64,000 nt of DNA from an uncultured Prevotella sp. (GTDB lineage: Bacteria > Bacteroidota > Bacteroidia > Bacteroidales > Bacteroidaceae): assembly GCA_905236875.1 (NCBI GenBank), contig CAJOQT010000108.1:17828-81827 (forward strand), read 5' to 3'. The stretch's first letter is position 1. Each line of letters opens with the position of its first letter. Made by a program: the position numbers and the translations under genes. Positions 10,672 through 19,891 of the stretch are shown here, one piece after another. A model generated the notes under the pieces. The model did not search any database and was not told the DNA's origin. It saw nothing but the letters and a program-made list of their open reading frames with translations.

Positions 10672-11100
10672 CTATACCAGTTTGCTGAGGTCTTTCTCTG
10701 CAATGAATTTCAGCTTGTTGAGAATGATGACCTCGCGTGCCTTCTCGCGGTTGTCGGTACGGAACACCATGATTCCCTTGCCGCGCAGCAGGAAGGTGTA
10801 CATGTAGGCAATGTTGATGCCGGCATCGCTAAAGGTCTTAACGGCATCGGCTGCGCGTCCAGGCTCGTCGTCGAGCTCGAGGGCGAGCACATCGCTCAAA
10901 TTGACGGCCACGCCTGCCTTCTTCAGTTCCTCATAGGCGCGGAGGGGTTCGGAGCAGATGAGCCGATAGATGCCAAACTCTGCCGTGTCGGCGATGGTGG
11001 AGGCCACAATCTGTATCTTGGCCTCTTTCAATACTTCAAGAACCTTGACAAGGGTGCCTGAACGGTTCTCGATGAAAATGGATAACTGATGGATAGTCAT
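10672..11100 (-). CDS. ACT domain-containing protein
   Basis: 142 aa; two ACT-like halves, MTIHQLSIFIENRSGTLVKVLEVLKEAKIQIVAST. Confidence 0.85.
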   Translation of the reverse strand: MTIHQLSIFIENRSGTLVKVLEVLKEAKIQIVASTIADTAEFGIYRLICSEPLRAYEELKKAGVAVNLSDVLALELDDEPGRAADAVKTFSDAGINIAYMYTFLLRGKGIMVFRTDNREKAREVIILNKLKFIAEKDLSKLV

Positions 11101-11147
11101 AATGTTTACATTTTTAACATCCCTCCCTAGGGAGGGATTGGGTGGGG

Positions 11148-12467
11148 TTACTGATAGACTTTGCGCTTGTCAACGACACGGACGGCCTTGCCTTCGCTGA
11201 CAGGCAGTGTGCCGCGAGGCACGAGCTTGACGCGTGGGGTGAGCAGGATCTCGTCCTTCAGGGAACGGGTAATGTCCTTGCTGAGTTGCTGCAAGCGGCT
11301 ATAGTCGTCGGTGAACATGTCGGCGAGTTCTACCTCGACGGTCATGTTGTCGTTGTTGTCATCGGTGGTCAGGGTGATGAGGTAGTTGTTGCCTAACTCC
11401 TTGAAGTTCATCAGAATCTTCTCAATCTGGATGGGGAAGATGTTGACGCCACGAAGCACCATCATGTCGTCGGAACGGCCACGCATGCGGTCCAGACGGA
11501 TATGGTTGCGGCCACAGGGACAACTGCGTCCGAGGACTCGGGTAAGGTCGCGGGTACGGTAGCGCAGCAACGGCATGGCCTCGCGGCAGAGGGTGGTGAG
11601 TACCAGCTCGCCAATCTCACCGTCGGGCACGGGTTCTAATGTCTCGGGATTGACAATCTCGACGATGTAATAGTCTTCCCAGAAGTGCAGTCCGTTCTGC
11701 TCCTTACACTCGAAACCTACGCCAGGACCGCACATCTCGCTCATCCCAAACGAGTTGTAGGCCTTGACGCCCATCATGTCCTCGATGCGCTTGCGCTGCT
11801 CCTCGCTATGAGGCTCGGCTCCGATGGCAAGCACCTTCAGCTTGGTATCACGGCGCGGGTCAACGCCCTGCTCCTGCATCACCTCGAAGAGGCGGGTGAC
11901 GTATGAGGGCACGGCATGGATAGCCGTAGTGCCGAAGTCAGTGATGAACTTGATCTGTCTTAATGAGTTGCCGGCAGCGGCGGGTACAGTGAGCATGCCC
12001 AGCTTTTCGGCACCATACTGGAAGCCGAGTCCACCGGTGAACATGCCGTAGCCACTGGAGTTCTGGAACACATCGTCGGGCCGGAGGCCTACCATCCACA
12101 GGTTACGTGCCACCTGGTTGGCCCATTCGTCGAGGTCTTTCTTTGTGTGCAGGATGACAGTCGGATTACCCGTCGTACCGCTCGAGGAGTGCAGACGTAC
12201 GCAGTCGCGGAGGGGTACGCAGGCCATACCGAAGGGGTAATTGTCGCGCAGGTCGCTCTTCGTAGTGAAGGGCAGCTTCCGAACATCGTCCAGTGTCTTG
12301 ATGTCATCGGGGGTGATGCCTGCCTCCTTGAATTTCTTCTGATAAATGGCATTGTTCATGCAGTGATGCACGGTCTCCTTGAGGCGTTCCAGCTGGAATG
12401 CCTCAATCTGTTCACGCGTCATGGTTTCGCGTTCTGGATTGAAGTAGGGTGAATTTAAATCTTTCAT
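11148..12467 (-). CDS. Phenylacetate-CoA ligase family protein (PaaK-like)
   Basis: LHSSSGTTGNPTVILHTKKDLDEWANQVARNLWMVG; YNSFGMSEMCGPGVGFEC; RYRTRDLTRVL. Confidence 0.9.
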   Translation of the reverse strand: MKDLNSPYFNPERETMTREQIEAFQLERLKETVHHCMNNAIYQKKFKEAGITPDDIKTLDDVRKLPFTTKSDLRDNYPFGMACVPLRDCVRLHSSSGTTGNPTVILHTKKDLDEWANQVARNLWMVGLRPDDVFQNSSGYGMFTGGLGFQYGAEKLGMLTVPAAAGNSLRQIKFITDFGTTAIHAVPSYVTRLFEVMQEQGVDPRRDTKLKVLAIGAEPHSEEQRKRIEDMMGVKAYNSFGMSEMCGPGVGFECKEQNGLHFWEDYYIVEIVNPETLEPVPDGEIGELVLTTLCREAMPLLRYRTRDLTRVLGRSCPCGRNHIRLDRMRGRSDDMMVLRGVNIFPIQIEKILMNFKELGNNYLITLTTDDNNDNMTVEVELADMFTDDYSRLQQLSKDITRSLKDEILLTPRVKLVPRGTLPVSEGKAVRVVDKRKVYQ

Positions 12468-12521
12468 TCTTTCTTTATGTTGTTTTTAATGTCATATTCG
12501 CTGTGCGATAGGTTGGTGGCG

Positions 12522-13136
12522 TTAGAAGAACTTCACAATGTCGTCCAATGGTCTTCTTTCCGGACGGTTCGGCTCTTCGGCTCTGTAGCCAAGGGCAATG
12601 ACTGCCATGATGGTCTCGCTCTCCGGGATATTGAAGAGTGTGCGAAGGGCATCGGCATCACGCATTCCCATAATGAGTGTGTCGAAGCCCATGGCTCTGG
12701 CCTTCATAATGAGGTAGCAGTTGCTCAGGCCATTGTCGTAGGCTCCCCATCCGTCGCCCACCTCATTGGTCTGATTGCCCTGGAAGAAGCCGGACTTGCC
12801 TCTCTCGAATGTTGAGACAATCAGGACGGGGGCATTCTTGATCCGGTCCTTGTTGCCTCCTACCAGATCCTGGACTGCCGCCAGTTTCTCGTCGCTGATA
12901 GCCACATAATATTTCGTCGGCTGCTGATTGGCCCACGAGGGAGCCTCCTGTGTTGCCGTGAGAAGCTCACGGACCTCTGCCTCAGAGATGGTCTTTGAGG
13001 CATCATAGCTACGGACACTTCTTCTTGATGTCAGTACTTCATCGAAAGACACGCCTTTCGTTTCCTTGTTCTCGTTACAGCCAGTCAAGGCTATCAGTGC
13101 TGCTATGGCACTCAAAATCAATAATTTCCGTCTCAT
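12522..13136 (-). CDS. Nitroreductase family lipoprotein
   Basis: MRRKLLILSAIAALIALTGCNENKE lipobox; SRRSVRSYDASKTISEAEVRELLTATQEAPSWANQQPTKYYV. The track start at 13445 overlaps the divergent argE-like gene; 13136 is more likely. Confidence 0.85.
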   Translation of the reverse strand: MRRKLLILSAIAALIALTGCNENKETKGVSFDEVLTSRRSVRSYDASKTISEAEVRELLTATQEAPSWANQQPTKYYVAISDEKLAAVQDLVGGNKDRIKNAPVLIVSTFERGKSGFFQGNQTNEVGDGWGAYDNGLSNCYLIMKARAMGFDTLIMGMRDADALRTLFNIPESETIMAVIALGYRAEEPNRPERRPLDDIVKFF

Positions 13137-13175
13137 AAGTTTGTTTTTTGCTGGGTTTTTGTCAAAATTTGGGTA

Positions 13176-13214
13176 CAAATATAACGATAATTCTGCAATT
13201 TCCATTATCTTTGC
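13176..13214. promoter_or_regulatory. Divergent promoter region: TATATTTG (minus, 13176-13183) and TATCTTTGC (plus, 13206-13214)
   Basis: Two opposed TAnnTTTG boxes between the divergent nitroreductase and M20 genes. Confidence 0.5.
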
Positions 13215-13232
13215 AAATAAATTTATGAAAAC

Positions 13233-14294
13233 ATGAAAGAGAAGAGTCAATATGTACAGGACGCGGTGGAACTGCTGGAGTGTCTGATAGCCAAACCCAG
13301 CATCAGCCGCGAGGAGACGCTGGCAGCCGAGGTGTTGCAGGTGCAGATGGAAGCATGGGGACTGAACCCCAGACGCATTGGCAATAATGTTGTAGCATAC
13401 GATACCCTGGACGACAGTAAGCCTACCTTGCTGCTGAATGCACATATCGACACGGTGAAGCCTGTCAGTACCTGGACACGTGACCCCTACAAGCCTACGC
13501 TGGAGGGTGACCGGATCTACGGACTGGGGGCTAACGACTGCGGCGGTGGGCTGGTGAGTCTGCTACAGGCCTATCGGCTATTGCGTCAGAAGTCCGTTCC
13601 TTATAATATAATATATGTGGCGTCTGCCGAAGAAGAGGTAAGCGGACAGAACGGTATCGCCAAGGTGCTGCCACTGCTGCCGAAGGTTGACGTCGCCATC
13701 GTAGGTGAGCCGACCGGTATGCAGCCCGCCATAGCCGAGAAGGGACTGATGGTTATCGATGGTGTGGCACGTGGCAAGAGCGGACATGCGGCACGCGACG
13801 AGGGCGCGAATGCCATTTATGAGGCGCTGGACGATCTGGTGTGGCTGCGTGACTACAGGTTCAAGAAGGAGAGTGAACTGCTGGGACCGACAAAGATGAC
13901 GGTTACCATCATCAATAGCGGCACGCAGCATAATGTCGTGCCTGACGAGTGCCACTTCGTCATCGACGTGCGAACCAATGAATATTACCAGAATGAGTTC
14001 TTGTTTGCCTTCCTTCAGAAGCACATGAAGAAGTGTGAGCTGAAGGCCCGCTCGTTCAGACTTTCTTCGTCACATATCCCCTTGGACCATCCGCTGGTGC
14101 AGCGTTGCATACAGTTGGGTATGACACCTTATGGGTCGCCAACGTTGAGCGACCAGGCGTTGATGACCTTTCCGTCGCTGAAGTTGGGGCCTGGAGAGTC
14201 GTCCCGCTCACATACCGCAGACGAGTATGTCTGCATCAGCGAGATAGAACATGCCATTAAAACGTATGTTCAATTAATAGTTAGTAATGGATAG
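13233..14294 (+). CDS. argE: M20 family deacylase, N-acetyl/N-succinyl-ornithine deacylase-like
   Basis: LLLNAHIDTVKPVSTWTRDPYKP, GLGANDCGGGLVSLL, VASAEEEVSGQNGI, GEPTGMQPAIAEKGLMVID. Confidence 0.75.
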   Translation: MKEKSQYVQDAVELLECLIAKPSISREETLAAEVLQVQMEAWGLNPRRIGNNVVAYDTLDDSKPTLLLNAHIDTVKPVSTWTRDPYKPTLEGDRIYGLGANDCGGGLVSLLQAYRLLRQKSVPYNIIYVASAEEEVSGQNGIAKVLPLLPKVDVAIVGEPTGMQPAIAEKGLMVIDGVARGKSGHAARDEGANAIYEALDDLVWLRDYRFKKESELLGPTKMTVTIINSGTQHNVVPDECHFVIDVRTNEYYQNEFLFAFLQKHMKKCELKARSFRLSSSHIPLDHPLVQRCIQLGMTPYGSPTLSDQALMTFPSLKLGPGESSRSHTADEYVCISEIEHAIKTYVQLIVSNG

Positions 14295-14316
14295 TTACTG
14301 ATTATAAACCCATCAA

Positions 14317-15921
14317 CTAACGTCTGAGCCACTGCATGGGGTTGAGGGCTGCCTTGCCCTTACGCAGCTGGAATTGCAGGACACCATCGGAACCCACGGT
14401 GCCGAGCTTTTGTCCTGTGCTGACCGTCTGGCCGCGATTGACACTGACAGAACCAAGATTGCCATAAACGGAGAAGTAGGTACCGTGACGCACGATGATG
14501 GCAGTGATGCCGGAATAGTTGAAGATCATGCTCACCTCGCCATTGAAGATGCAACGGACGGCAGCTCCCGGCTGTCCCTTCAGATTGACTCCCTTGTTGT
14601 CGAGTCGTACGTTGCGCAATCCCTCCACGTTATACTGTCCAAAGCTGTTAACCACCTGGTAGGATCCGCTGATGGGCATGGGGAAACGGCCTCGGTTGCT
14701 TTCAAAGTTACTGCTCAGCTTGCGGTCTTCTGTGTTATAGCTGGTCACGGCCTCTGTCTCACGTCTGACCTCGGCCAGCTCCCGGTCGCGGGCCTTACGC
14801 TCCTCGGCAGCTTTACGTTCGGCTGCCAGACGTTCACGCTCTGCCTCACGGGCCAGTCGTTCTGCCTCGCGCTTCTGGCGCTTTTCAGCAGCACGGGCCT
14901 GTGCCTTCAGCCGTTCCTCTTTAGCCTTGGCCTCGGCAATGCGACGGGCGTTCTCACGTTCCTGACGTTCTGCTTCTGCCTTCTTACGTGCCAGCTCCTC
15001 CCTGCGTTTTTTGGCAGCAGCAGCTTCTGCCTTTCGCTTGGCCTCTGCCTCGGCACGGGCCTTGGCGCGTGCCACCTCTTCGGCAATCAGCTTGTCAATC
15101 TGGGCATTGAGGGTTGCATCCTTCTTCCGCTGTTGTTCGATGAGTGCCAGGATGGTCTTATGTTCTTTCTGGAGCGTGGTGACCACCTTCTGCTGTTCGG
15201 CTTGCGACGTTTCCAGCTCGCGATGTGTCGTCAGGTCACGGCGTAACAGCTTGTCCTTTTGGTCCTTGGCCTCCAGCAAAACGGCCTGCACACGCATCAG
15301 TTCGTTCTTCTTCTGCATGATAGCCTCACCCTGCGAACGCTGATAGGATGCATAGTGACGCATGAAGATCATGCGACGGTACATCTGTGAAAAGTTCTTG
15401 GCACTGAAGATGAACATCAGTTTGCTTTGCATGGAGCGGTTACGATGCATGTAACGCAATGAGCGCACGTACTCCTTCTTATGCTGGTCTAACTGTTCCT
15501 GAAGCTTGAGCAGTTCACGGTTGAGCTGTTCGATAGTGTCATTCAGGTGTGTCAGATCTACGCGCATGGCCTCAATACTCCTTTTCTTGTCTTCTATCTC
15601 TGTATTGAGTACCATCAGGTTCTGCAGCCTGTTCTTTACGTCCTTTTCATTATCGCGAAGGCGCCGCTCCTGTACCTTGATCTGCTCCTGTAGCTTCTGC
15701 CGTTCGTTCTGCAACCCCTGGATGGTTGAGTTGGTGGGCGTTGCCGGCTTTTTCTTTTGGGTAGCTTTCTTCTTGCCGGCCGGTTTCTTCTTGGCTGCCG
15801 GTTTCTTTTTCTGTTGCACAGCAGTAGCTGTCGGTTTCTTCTGAGTTTTCTTACGCTGTTGGGCGTAGGGTGTCAGGCAGAAACCGAGCAGGAGTATCAG
15901 GACGACCAGCAGTCTCTTCAT
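14317..15921 (-). CDS. Murein hydrolase activator EnvC-like protein (coiled coil + LytM/M23)
   Basis: Long coiled coil, then C-terminal NKGVNLKGQPGAAVRCIFNGEVSMIFNYSGITAIIVRHGTYFSVYGNLGSVSVNRGQTVSTGQKLGTVGSDG. Confidence 0.88.
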   Translation of the reverse strand: MKRLLVVLILLLGFCLTPYAQQRKKTQKKPTATAVQQKKKPAAKKKPAGKKKATQKKKPATPTNSTIQGLQNERQKLQEQIKVQERRLRDNEKDVKNRLQNLMVLNTEIEDKKRSIEAMRVDLTHLNDTIEQLNRELLKLQEQLDQHKKEYVRSLRYMHRNRSMQSKLMFIFSAKNFSQMYRRMIFMRHYASYQRSQGEAIMQKKNELMRVQAVLLEAKDQKDKLLRRDLTTHRELETSQAEQQKVVTTLQKEHKTILALIEQQRKKDATLNAQIDKLIAEEVARAKARAEAEAKRKAEAAAAKKRREELARKKAEAERQERENARRIAEAKAKEERLKAQARAAEKRQKREAERLAREAERERLAAERKAAEERKARDRELAEVRRETEAVTSYNTEDRKLSSNFESNRGRFPMPISGSYQVVNSFGQYNVEGLRNVRLDNKGVNLKGQPGAAVRCIFNGEVSMIFNYSGITAIIVRHGTYFSVYGNLGSVSVNRGQTVSTGQKLGTVGSDGVLQFQLRKGKAALNPMQWLRR

Positions 15922-15930
15922 AGGGAACTT

Positions 15931-16779
15931 TTACAGGGCCATGAAACGACGGAGAATTTCATCGACAGTCACCTCGCGATAGCTCGATGAGACTTCTGTA
16001 CGTGTGTTCCAGTTGTCTTCGTGTTTAATATAGTTGAGTATCATGTTAAGCTTCACTTCCTTCTCGGGGGTGGTGAAGGTGATGTTGTTCTCGCAGGGGA
16101 AGAACTTCCTGTTCATGGCACGGAAATCCTCATAGTCCCAGTTGAGTTGGGTATTTCCACGGAACGGGTCGGCATAGATGACATTGGCCATACGGATGCG
16201 TGCCCTGTCCTTCGTTGCCAGCCAGCGATACTGCATCTTGCCGTCATCCAATCCGATGACGGCATCCTCGCCCGTCAAATCGGCATTCAGCTTATTCAGC
16301 AGGTCATCGGTCACCTTTGACTGTCCCGGTACGAAAAGCTCGTTCCAGAACAGTGCCTGGAGTGTATAGTAGTTCAGACCGCTGTTACGCAGGAAATCTA
16401 TAGAGCTATAGGTTGCCTTGATATATTGCTTGTTGATGCGGTCCATGATGAGCACGTACTCGGGGGTCAGCTCGATACGGCCGGCCTCGACGAACCCGAA
16501 TGCCATTAGTTGGAGACGTATGCAATCGTCACGTTTCATCTTGAGGTTTCCTGTCAGGGTGAGCTTCTGAACGCCCACCTCAATGGAAAACTTCACCTTA
16601 GAGGTAATGAACTTCTCGTAATGGGCATTGTCATTTACCTGCTGTAAGAACTGCTGCTGTTGCTGTACTGTGACCGTTGCCGGCTTGACAGGTTCTACAA
16701 CGGCCTTCTTCGATTTACATCCCCCGAAGAGGAAAGGTAGTGCCAACAGACTTACCTTCAAAAAATTTGCTGCTTTCAT
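15931..16779 (-). CDS. DUF4292 domain-containing lipoprotein
   Basis: Lipobox LALPFLFGGCKSKK; Bacteroidetes DUF4292-like body next to an EnvC-like and a TPR gene. Confidence 0.75.
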   Translation of the reverse strand: MKAANFLKVSLLALPFLFGGCKSKKAVVEPVKPATVTVQQQQQFLQQVNDNAHYEKFITSKVKFSIEVGVQKLTLTGNLKMKRDDCIRLQLMAFGFVEAGRIELTPEYVLIMDRINKQYIKATYSSIDFLRNSGLNYYTLQALFWNELFVPGQSKVTDDLLNKLNADLTGEDAVIGLDDGKMQYRWLATKDRARIRMANVIYADPFRGNTQLNWDYEDFRAMNRKFFPCENNITFTTPEKEVKLNMILNYIKHEDNWNTRTEVSSSYREVTVDEILRRFMAL

Positions 16780-18536
16780 TATCTTATGTATTTTTTAAGT
16801 TTGATCTTTTTCATCAGTAGCTGCTTCCTCTCGCCCTTGATCTCGGACTCGTCGGAAGCCTTTGACAGTGCTTGCTGCCAATAGTCCAGTGCCTGTCCCA
16901 TCTCACCGCATTTCGCATAGATGTCGCCAGCATGTTCGAGTACCACGGCACTGGCCTCCGGGTCATTCTGGAGGGTCTGGTCCATGTATATCTTGGCTTC
17001 GGCATAGCGCCCCTGCTTGAAGAGAATCCATGCGAAGGTATCCAGATAGGTGGCATTTTGCGGTTCGGCCTTGATGGTGCGGAATGACATCTGCTCGGCA
17101 CGTTCCAGCTGTTCGTCAAGCTCGCTCAGATAATAGGCATAGTTGTTCAGGCAACTGATCTTGTCCTCCTTCCAAACCAGACAGGAGTCGTAGGCGGCAA
17201 ATGCCTCACGTACCTGACCTTTCCTATAGAGTAGTTCGCCCATCATCTCATAAAAGTCGCTCGCCAGATCGGGATTGCTCTCCGTCGTAATGACGCTGAC
17301 ACCATTCTGGAAAGCATCCAGTGCATTGTCCATGTCATCCTGACGATAATAGGCAAAACCCTGATAATAGTAGAAGGCCATATCGTCGGGATTGTACTGT
17401 CGGGCAGCCTTGCATAACTCCACTACATCGTTGAGACGGTCGTCCTCCCATGCCGCTGCCACCAGCTGCAAACGGGCATAGGCATTGTCGGGTGCAATCT
17501 GTAAGGCACGGGCAAACATACTGTTGACACTGTCTTTCGGCATCTCCCGCAACTTCATGTAGGTGGCACACATCAGTGCCATGTCAACGTCGGGTTCCGG
17601 CATAGAGAGTATTTTGTGGAATAAAGCCAGTGTACGGGTGCTGTCGCCACCGTTCTGCAGGTCGTTCATTACCTCACGGCGCATAATCTCCGTACGGGTA
17701 TCGGGGGGCACGTCTTCGTTCAACAGCAACCGCTCGGTCATCTCGTCGGCTTTCTGTGTGTCACCCTCGGCAGCATAGTAGCTTACCAATGATAACTGTG
17801 CCTGGACATTGTCAGGCTCTTCTGCCAATACATGCTGATAGACAGCCAGTGCCTGCCGCTTCTGGTCGTTACGCAACAGAGCATCGCCATACATCACCTG
17901 GTAGTTCAGGTCGTTGGGATATTCGTCTGCCAACGATTTGATCTCGGCAATGGCAGCCTTGCTGTTGCCCAGCTCCATGTATAGCTCACTCTTGGCAACT
18001 GTCAGTCGCTCGGTCTTGCCGTCAAGGGCCTCCAGACGTTCCAAGGCGTTCACGGCCTTGTCTGGCATCTCGCTACGCATGTACAGCTCGTACAGCATGG
18101 CAAGTACATCGTCACGGTCTCCCTCCCGTTCGAATAAGCTCTCAAAGACGCTGATAGCCTTGTCGTATTGGCGTACATTGGTATAGGCTTGGGCCAGCGT
18201 TTCCGTATAGGTGGAGTTGTCGGGATTCAGCCGATAAGCACGTTCCAGATAATCCAACATCCGGTCTTCCTGACGCAGCGAACCATAATACTGTGCAATG
18301 AAGAAATAGGCTTCGGCAGCCGTAGAGTCTATTTCGATGCAGTGCTTCAGCAGGTCGAATGCTGCATCATGATTGCCTTTCTCCCGTTGACAAATGGCTT
18401 CAAGGAAGAAGTGATTGTAGGTCTGAAGTTTGAGGTCTGAGGTTTGAGGTTTAAGATATGACTCCTGGGCTGATGCCGTCAGGCTCCAACCAATCATCAA
18501 TAATCCAATCAGTACATGTAACTTCATAAACCTCAA
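16779..18536 (-). CDS. Tetratricopeptide repeat protein
   Basis: Multiple TPR motifs (AAEAYFFIAQYYGSLRQEDRMLDYLERAYRLNPDN; YLDTFAWILFKQGRYAEAKIYMDQTLQNDP); signal peptide. Confidence 0.88.
   Translation of the reverse strand: MRFMKLHVLIGLLMIGWSLTASAQESYLKPQTSDLKLQTYNHFFLEAICQREKGNHDAAFDLLKHCIEIDSTAAEAYFFIAQYYGSLRQEDRMLDYLERAYRLNPDNSTYTETLAQAYTNVRQYDKAISVFESLFEREGDRDDVLAMLYELYMRSEMPDKAVNALERLEALDGKTERLTVAKSELYMELGNSKAAIAEIKSLADEYPNDLNYQVMYGDALLRNDQKRQALAVYQHVLAEEPDNVQAQLSLVSYYAAEGDTQKADEMTERLLLNEDVPPDTRTEIMRREVMNDLQNGGDSTRTLALFHKILSMPEPDVDMALMCATYMKLREMPKDSVNSMFARALQIAPDNAYARLQLVAAAWEDDRLNDVVELCKAARQYNPDDMAFYYYQGFAYYRQDDMDNALDAFQNGVSVITTESNPDLASDFYEMMGELLYRKGQVREAFAAYDSCLVWKEDKISCLNNYAYYLSELDEQLERAEQMSFRTIKAEPQNATYLDTFAWILFKQGRYAEAKIYMDQTLQNDPEASAVVLEHAGDIYAKCGEMGQALDYWQQALSKASDESEIKGERKQLLMKKIKLKKYIR
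18419..18456. repeat. Word array (tgaggt/cctcaaa type) inside the TPR CDS just after the signal peptide
   Basis: ctgaagtttgaggtctgaggtttgaggtttaag encodes LKPQTSDLKLQT. Confidence 0.7.
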
Positions 18537-18560
18537 ACCTCAAACCTCAAATCTCAAACC
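18528..18560. repeat. Word array (cctcaaa)n between dut and the TPR gene
   Basis: aaacctcaaacctcaaacctcaaatctcaaacc; abuts the dut stop codon. Confidence 0.85.
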
Positions 18561-18994
18561 TATTTCACTCCCGTGTGTCCATAGCCGCCGGCACCACGTT
18601 CTGTTTCGTCTAACTCTTCCACCAGTTGGAGCTGTACCTGTTCGTAACGTGCAATGACCAGTTGGGCAATACGTTCTCCGTCATTGATGACGAAGTCTTC
18701 CTGGGACAGATTGATGAGCACTACACCAACCTCGCCGCGATAGTCGGCATCGATAGTGCCTGGGGCATTGAGAACGGTAAGCCCATGCTTCAGGGCAAGT
18801 CCACTACGCGGCCGTACCTGTGCCTCGAAGCCTTCTGGCAACGCGATATACAGCCCCGTCGGTATTAGTCGGCGCTCCATGGGATGCAACACGATAGGCT
18901 CCTCAATATTGGCGCGAAGATCCATACCTGCACTCTGCGCTGTAGCATATTGCGGTAGCGGCTGGTGACCACGATTCAATACCTTTATTTTCAT
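18560..18994 (-). CDS. dut: dUTP diphosphatase
   Basis: [52 protein letters not shown]; start MKIKVLNRG. Confidence 0.96.
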   Translation of the reverse strand: MKIKVLNRGHQPLPQYATAQSAGMDLRANIEEPIVLHPMERRLIPTGLYIALPEGFEAQVRPRSGLALKHGLTVLNAPGTIDADYRGEVGVVLINLSQEDFVINDGERIAQLVIARYEQVQLQLVEELDETERGAGGYGHTGVK

Positions 18995-19026
18995 TGTCTC
19001 AACAGTTCCTCTTAAATAAATAATGT

Positions 19027-19035
19027 GCAAAAGTA
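19027..19035 (-). promoter_or_regulatory. -7 box TACTTTTGC for dut
   Basis: GCAAAAGTA on + strand upstream of dut. Confidence 0.5.
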
Positions 19036-19322
19036 GTGATTTATCTTTAAATTACCATCACATTTCACCTTATTTTATATGTTTTTTGCAGATTGGAAGC
19101 AAGTTCTTTTGTTTTTTCTTTTATTTTGCTCCCAATTTTCAATAATAATGAACACAAAGACACGAAGACGCAATTTAGTGTCAGCAGAGCTATTACCATA
19201 GTGCCTTCGTATCTTTGTATTCAGTTTACACGACAATAATATACAAATTCGCGAATTTTACTGCAAATCTATCACTGTCATTGTAACATTCTGATACAAT
19301 ACACGTTAGAATAGAGCAGATG

Positions 19323-19676
19323 TAGTGATAGAATGATAGATTTTTCGCAAAAGTCCAAAAATTAAGCGCTCGTTCGCCGACATTTGTCACGTTCATTGAC
19401 ATTTGCCGCTTATATGAGCGTAGCGAGTCTTGAAAATGCCGGCCAATTTGTCTTACTTAACATTGTCAGATGTATGCGGTTTGTTCGTAACAAACCGATG
19501 GTTTGTCCCTTACAAACCAAAAATGAAATGTAGTTGATCAATCTCGTTCGTGTAGTTTAACGATTGTAGTTGACTATTTCGTCGCATAGCCATACAGCAA
19601 ATGCAGCTGAACTGAAAATGGAGAATTTGCCCGCAAAATTCGTTGTTTTGCAAAAAAATCTATCATTCTATCACTA
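19323..19676. repeat. Inverted-repeat bounded noncoding element (about 354 bp)
   Basis: TAGTGATAGAATGATAGATTTTTCGCAAAA (19323-19352) is near-perfectly inverted as TTTTGCAAAAAAATCTATCATTCTATCACTA (19646-19676); 23 nt are perfect. Confidence 0.75.
19478..19518. other. Two tandem hairpins GGTTTGTT-cgt-AACAAACC and GGTTTGT-ccctt-ACAAACC
   Basis: 19478-19496 and 19500-19518, both perfect stems, inside the inverted-repeat element. Confidence 0.75.
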
Positions 19677-19861
19677 TATCTGTCACCTACCAAACCGTTT
19701 GACACCAAGCAGTTTACACGGTTAGTGACAGATTGGTGGATTTTTTCATAAATTTCTTTATTTGTCAACTATCACAAGTTTCGCTTGCCCCTACCTGTCG
19801 AAGAGATCATGTTTTCTGAAAGATTTTTGTGGAAAACGAGTTGTGTTTTTCAAAAAAAGTG

Positions 19862-19870
19862 TAACTTTGC
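19862..19870 (+). promoter_or_regulatory. -7 box TAACTTTGC for dgt
   Basis: TAACTTTGC 22 bp upstream of the start, with TTG about 18-19 bp upstream of the box. Confidence 0.55.
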
Positions 19871-19891
19871 GTCGGCATAATAAGAAACGAC

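Noticed and set aside
14374-15246. 290-aa plus-strand ORF opposite the EnvC-like gene
   Set aside because: Antisense shadow of the coiled-coil gene; low-complexity translation arises from the Lys/Glu/Ala-rich opposite strand.
19574-19768. 64-aa ORF in the dut-dgt gap as a real gene
   Set aside because: Spans the right arm of the inverted repeat, no convincing start context; more likely a relic or spurious.
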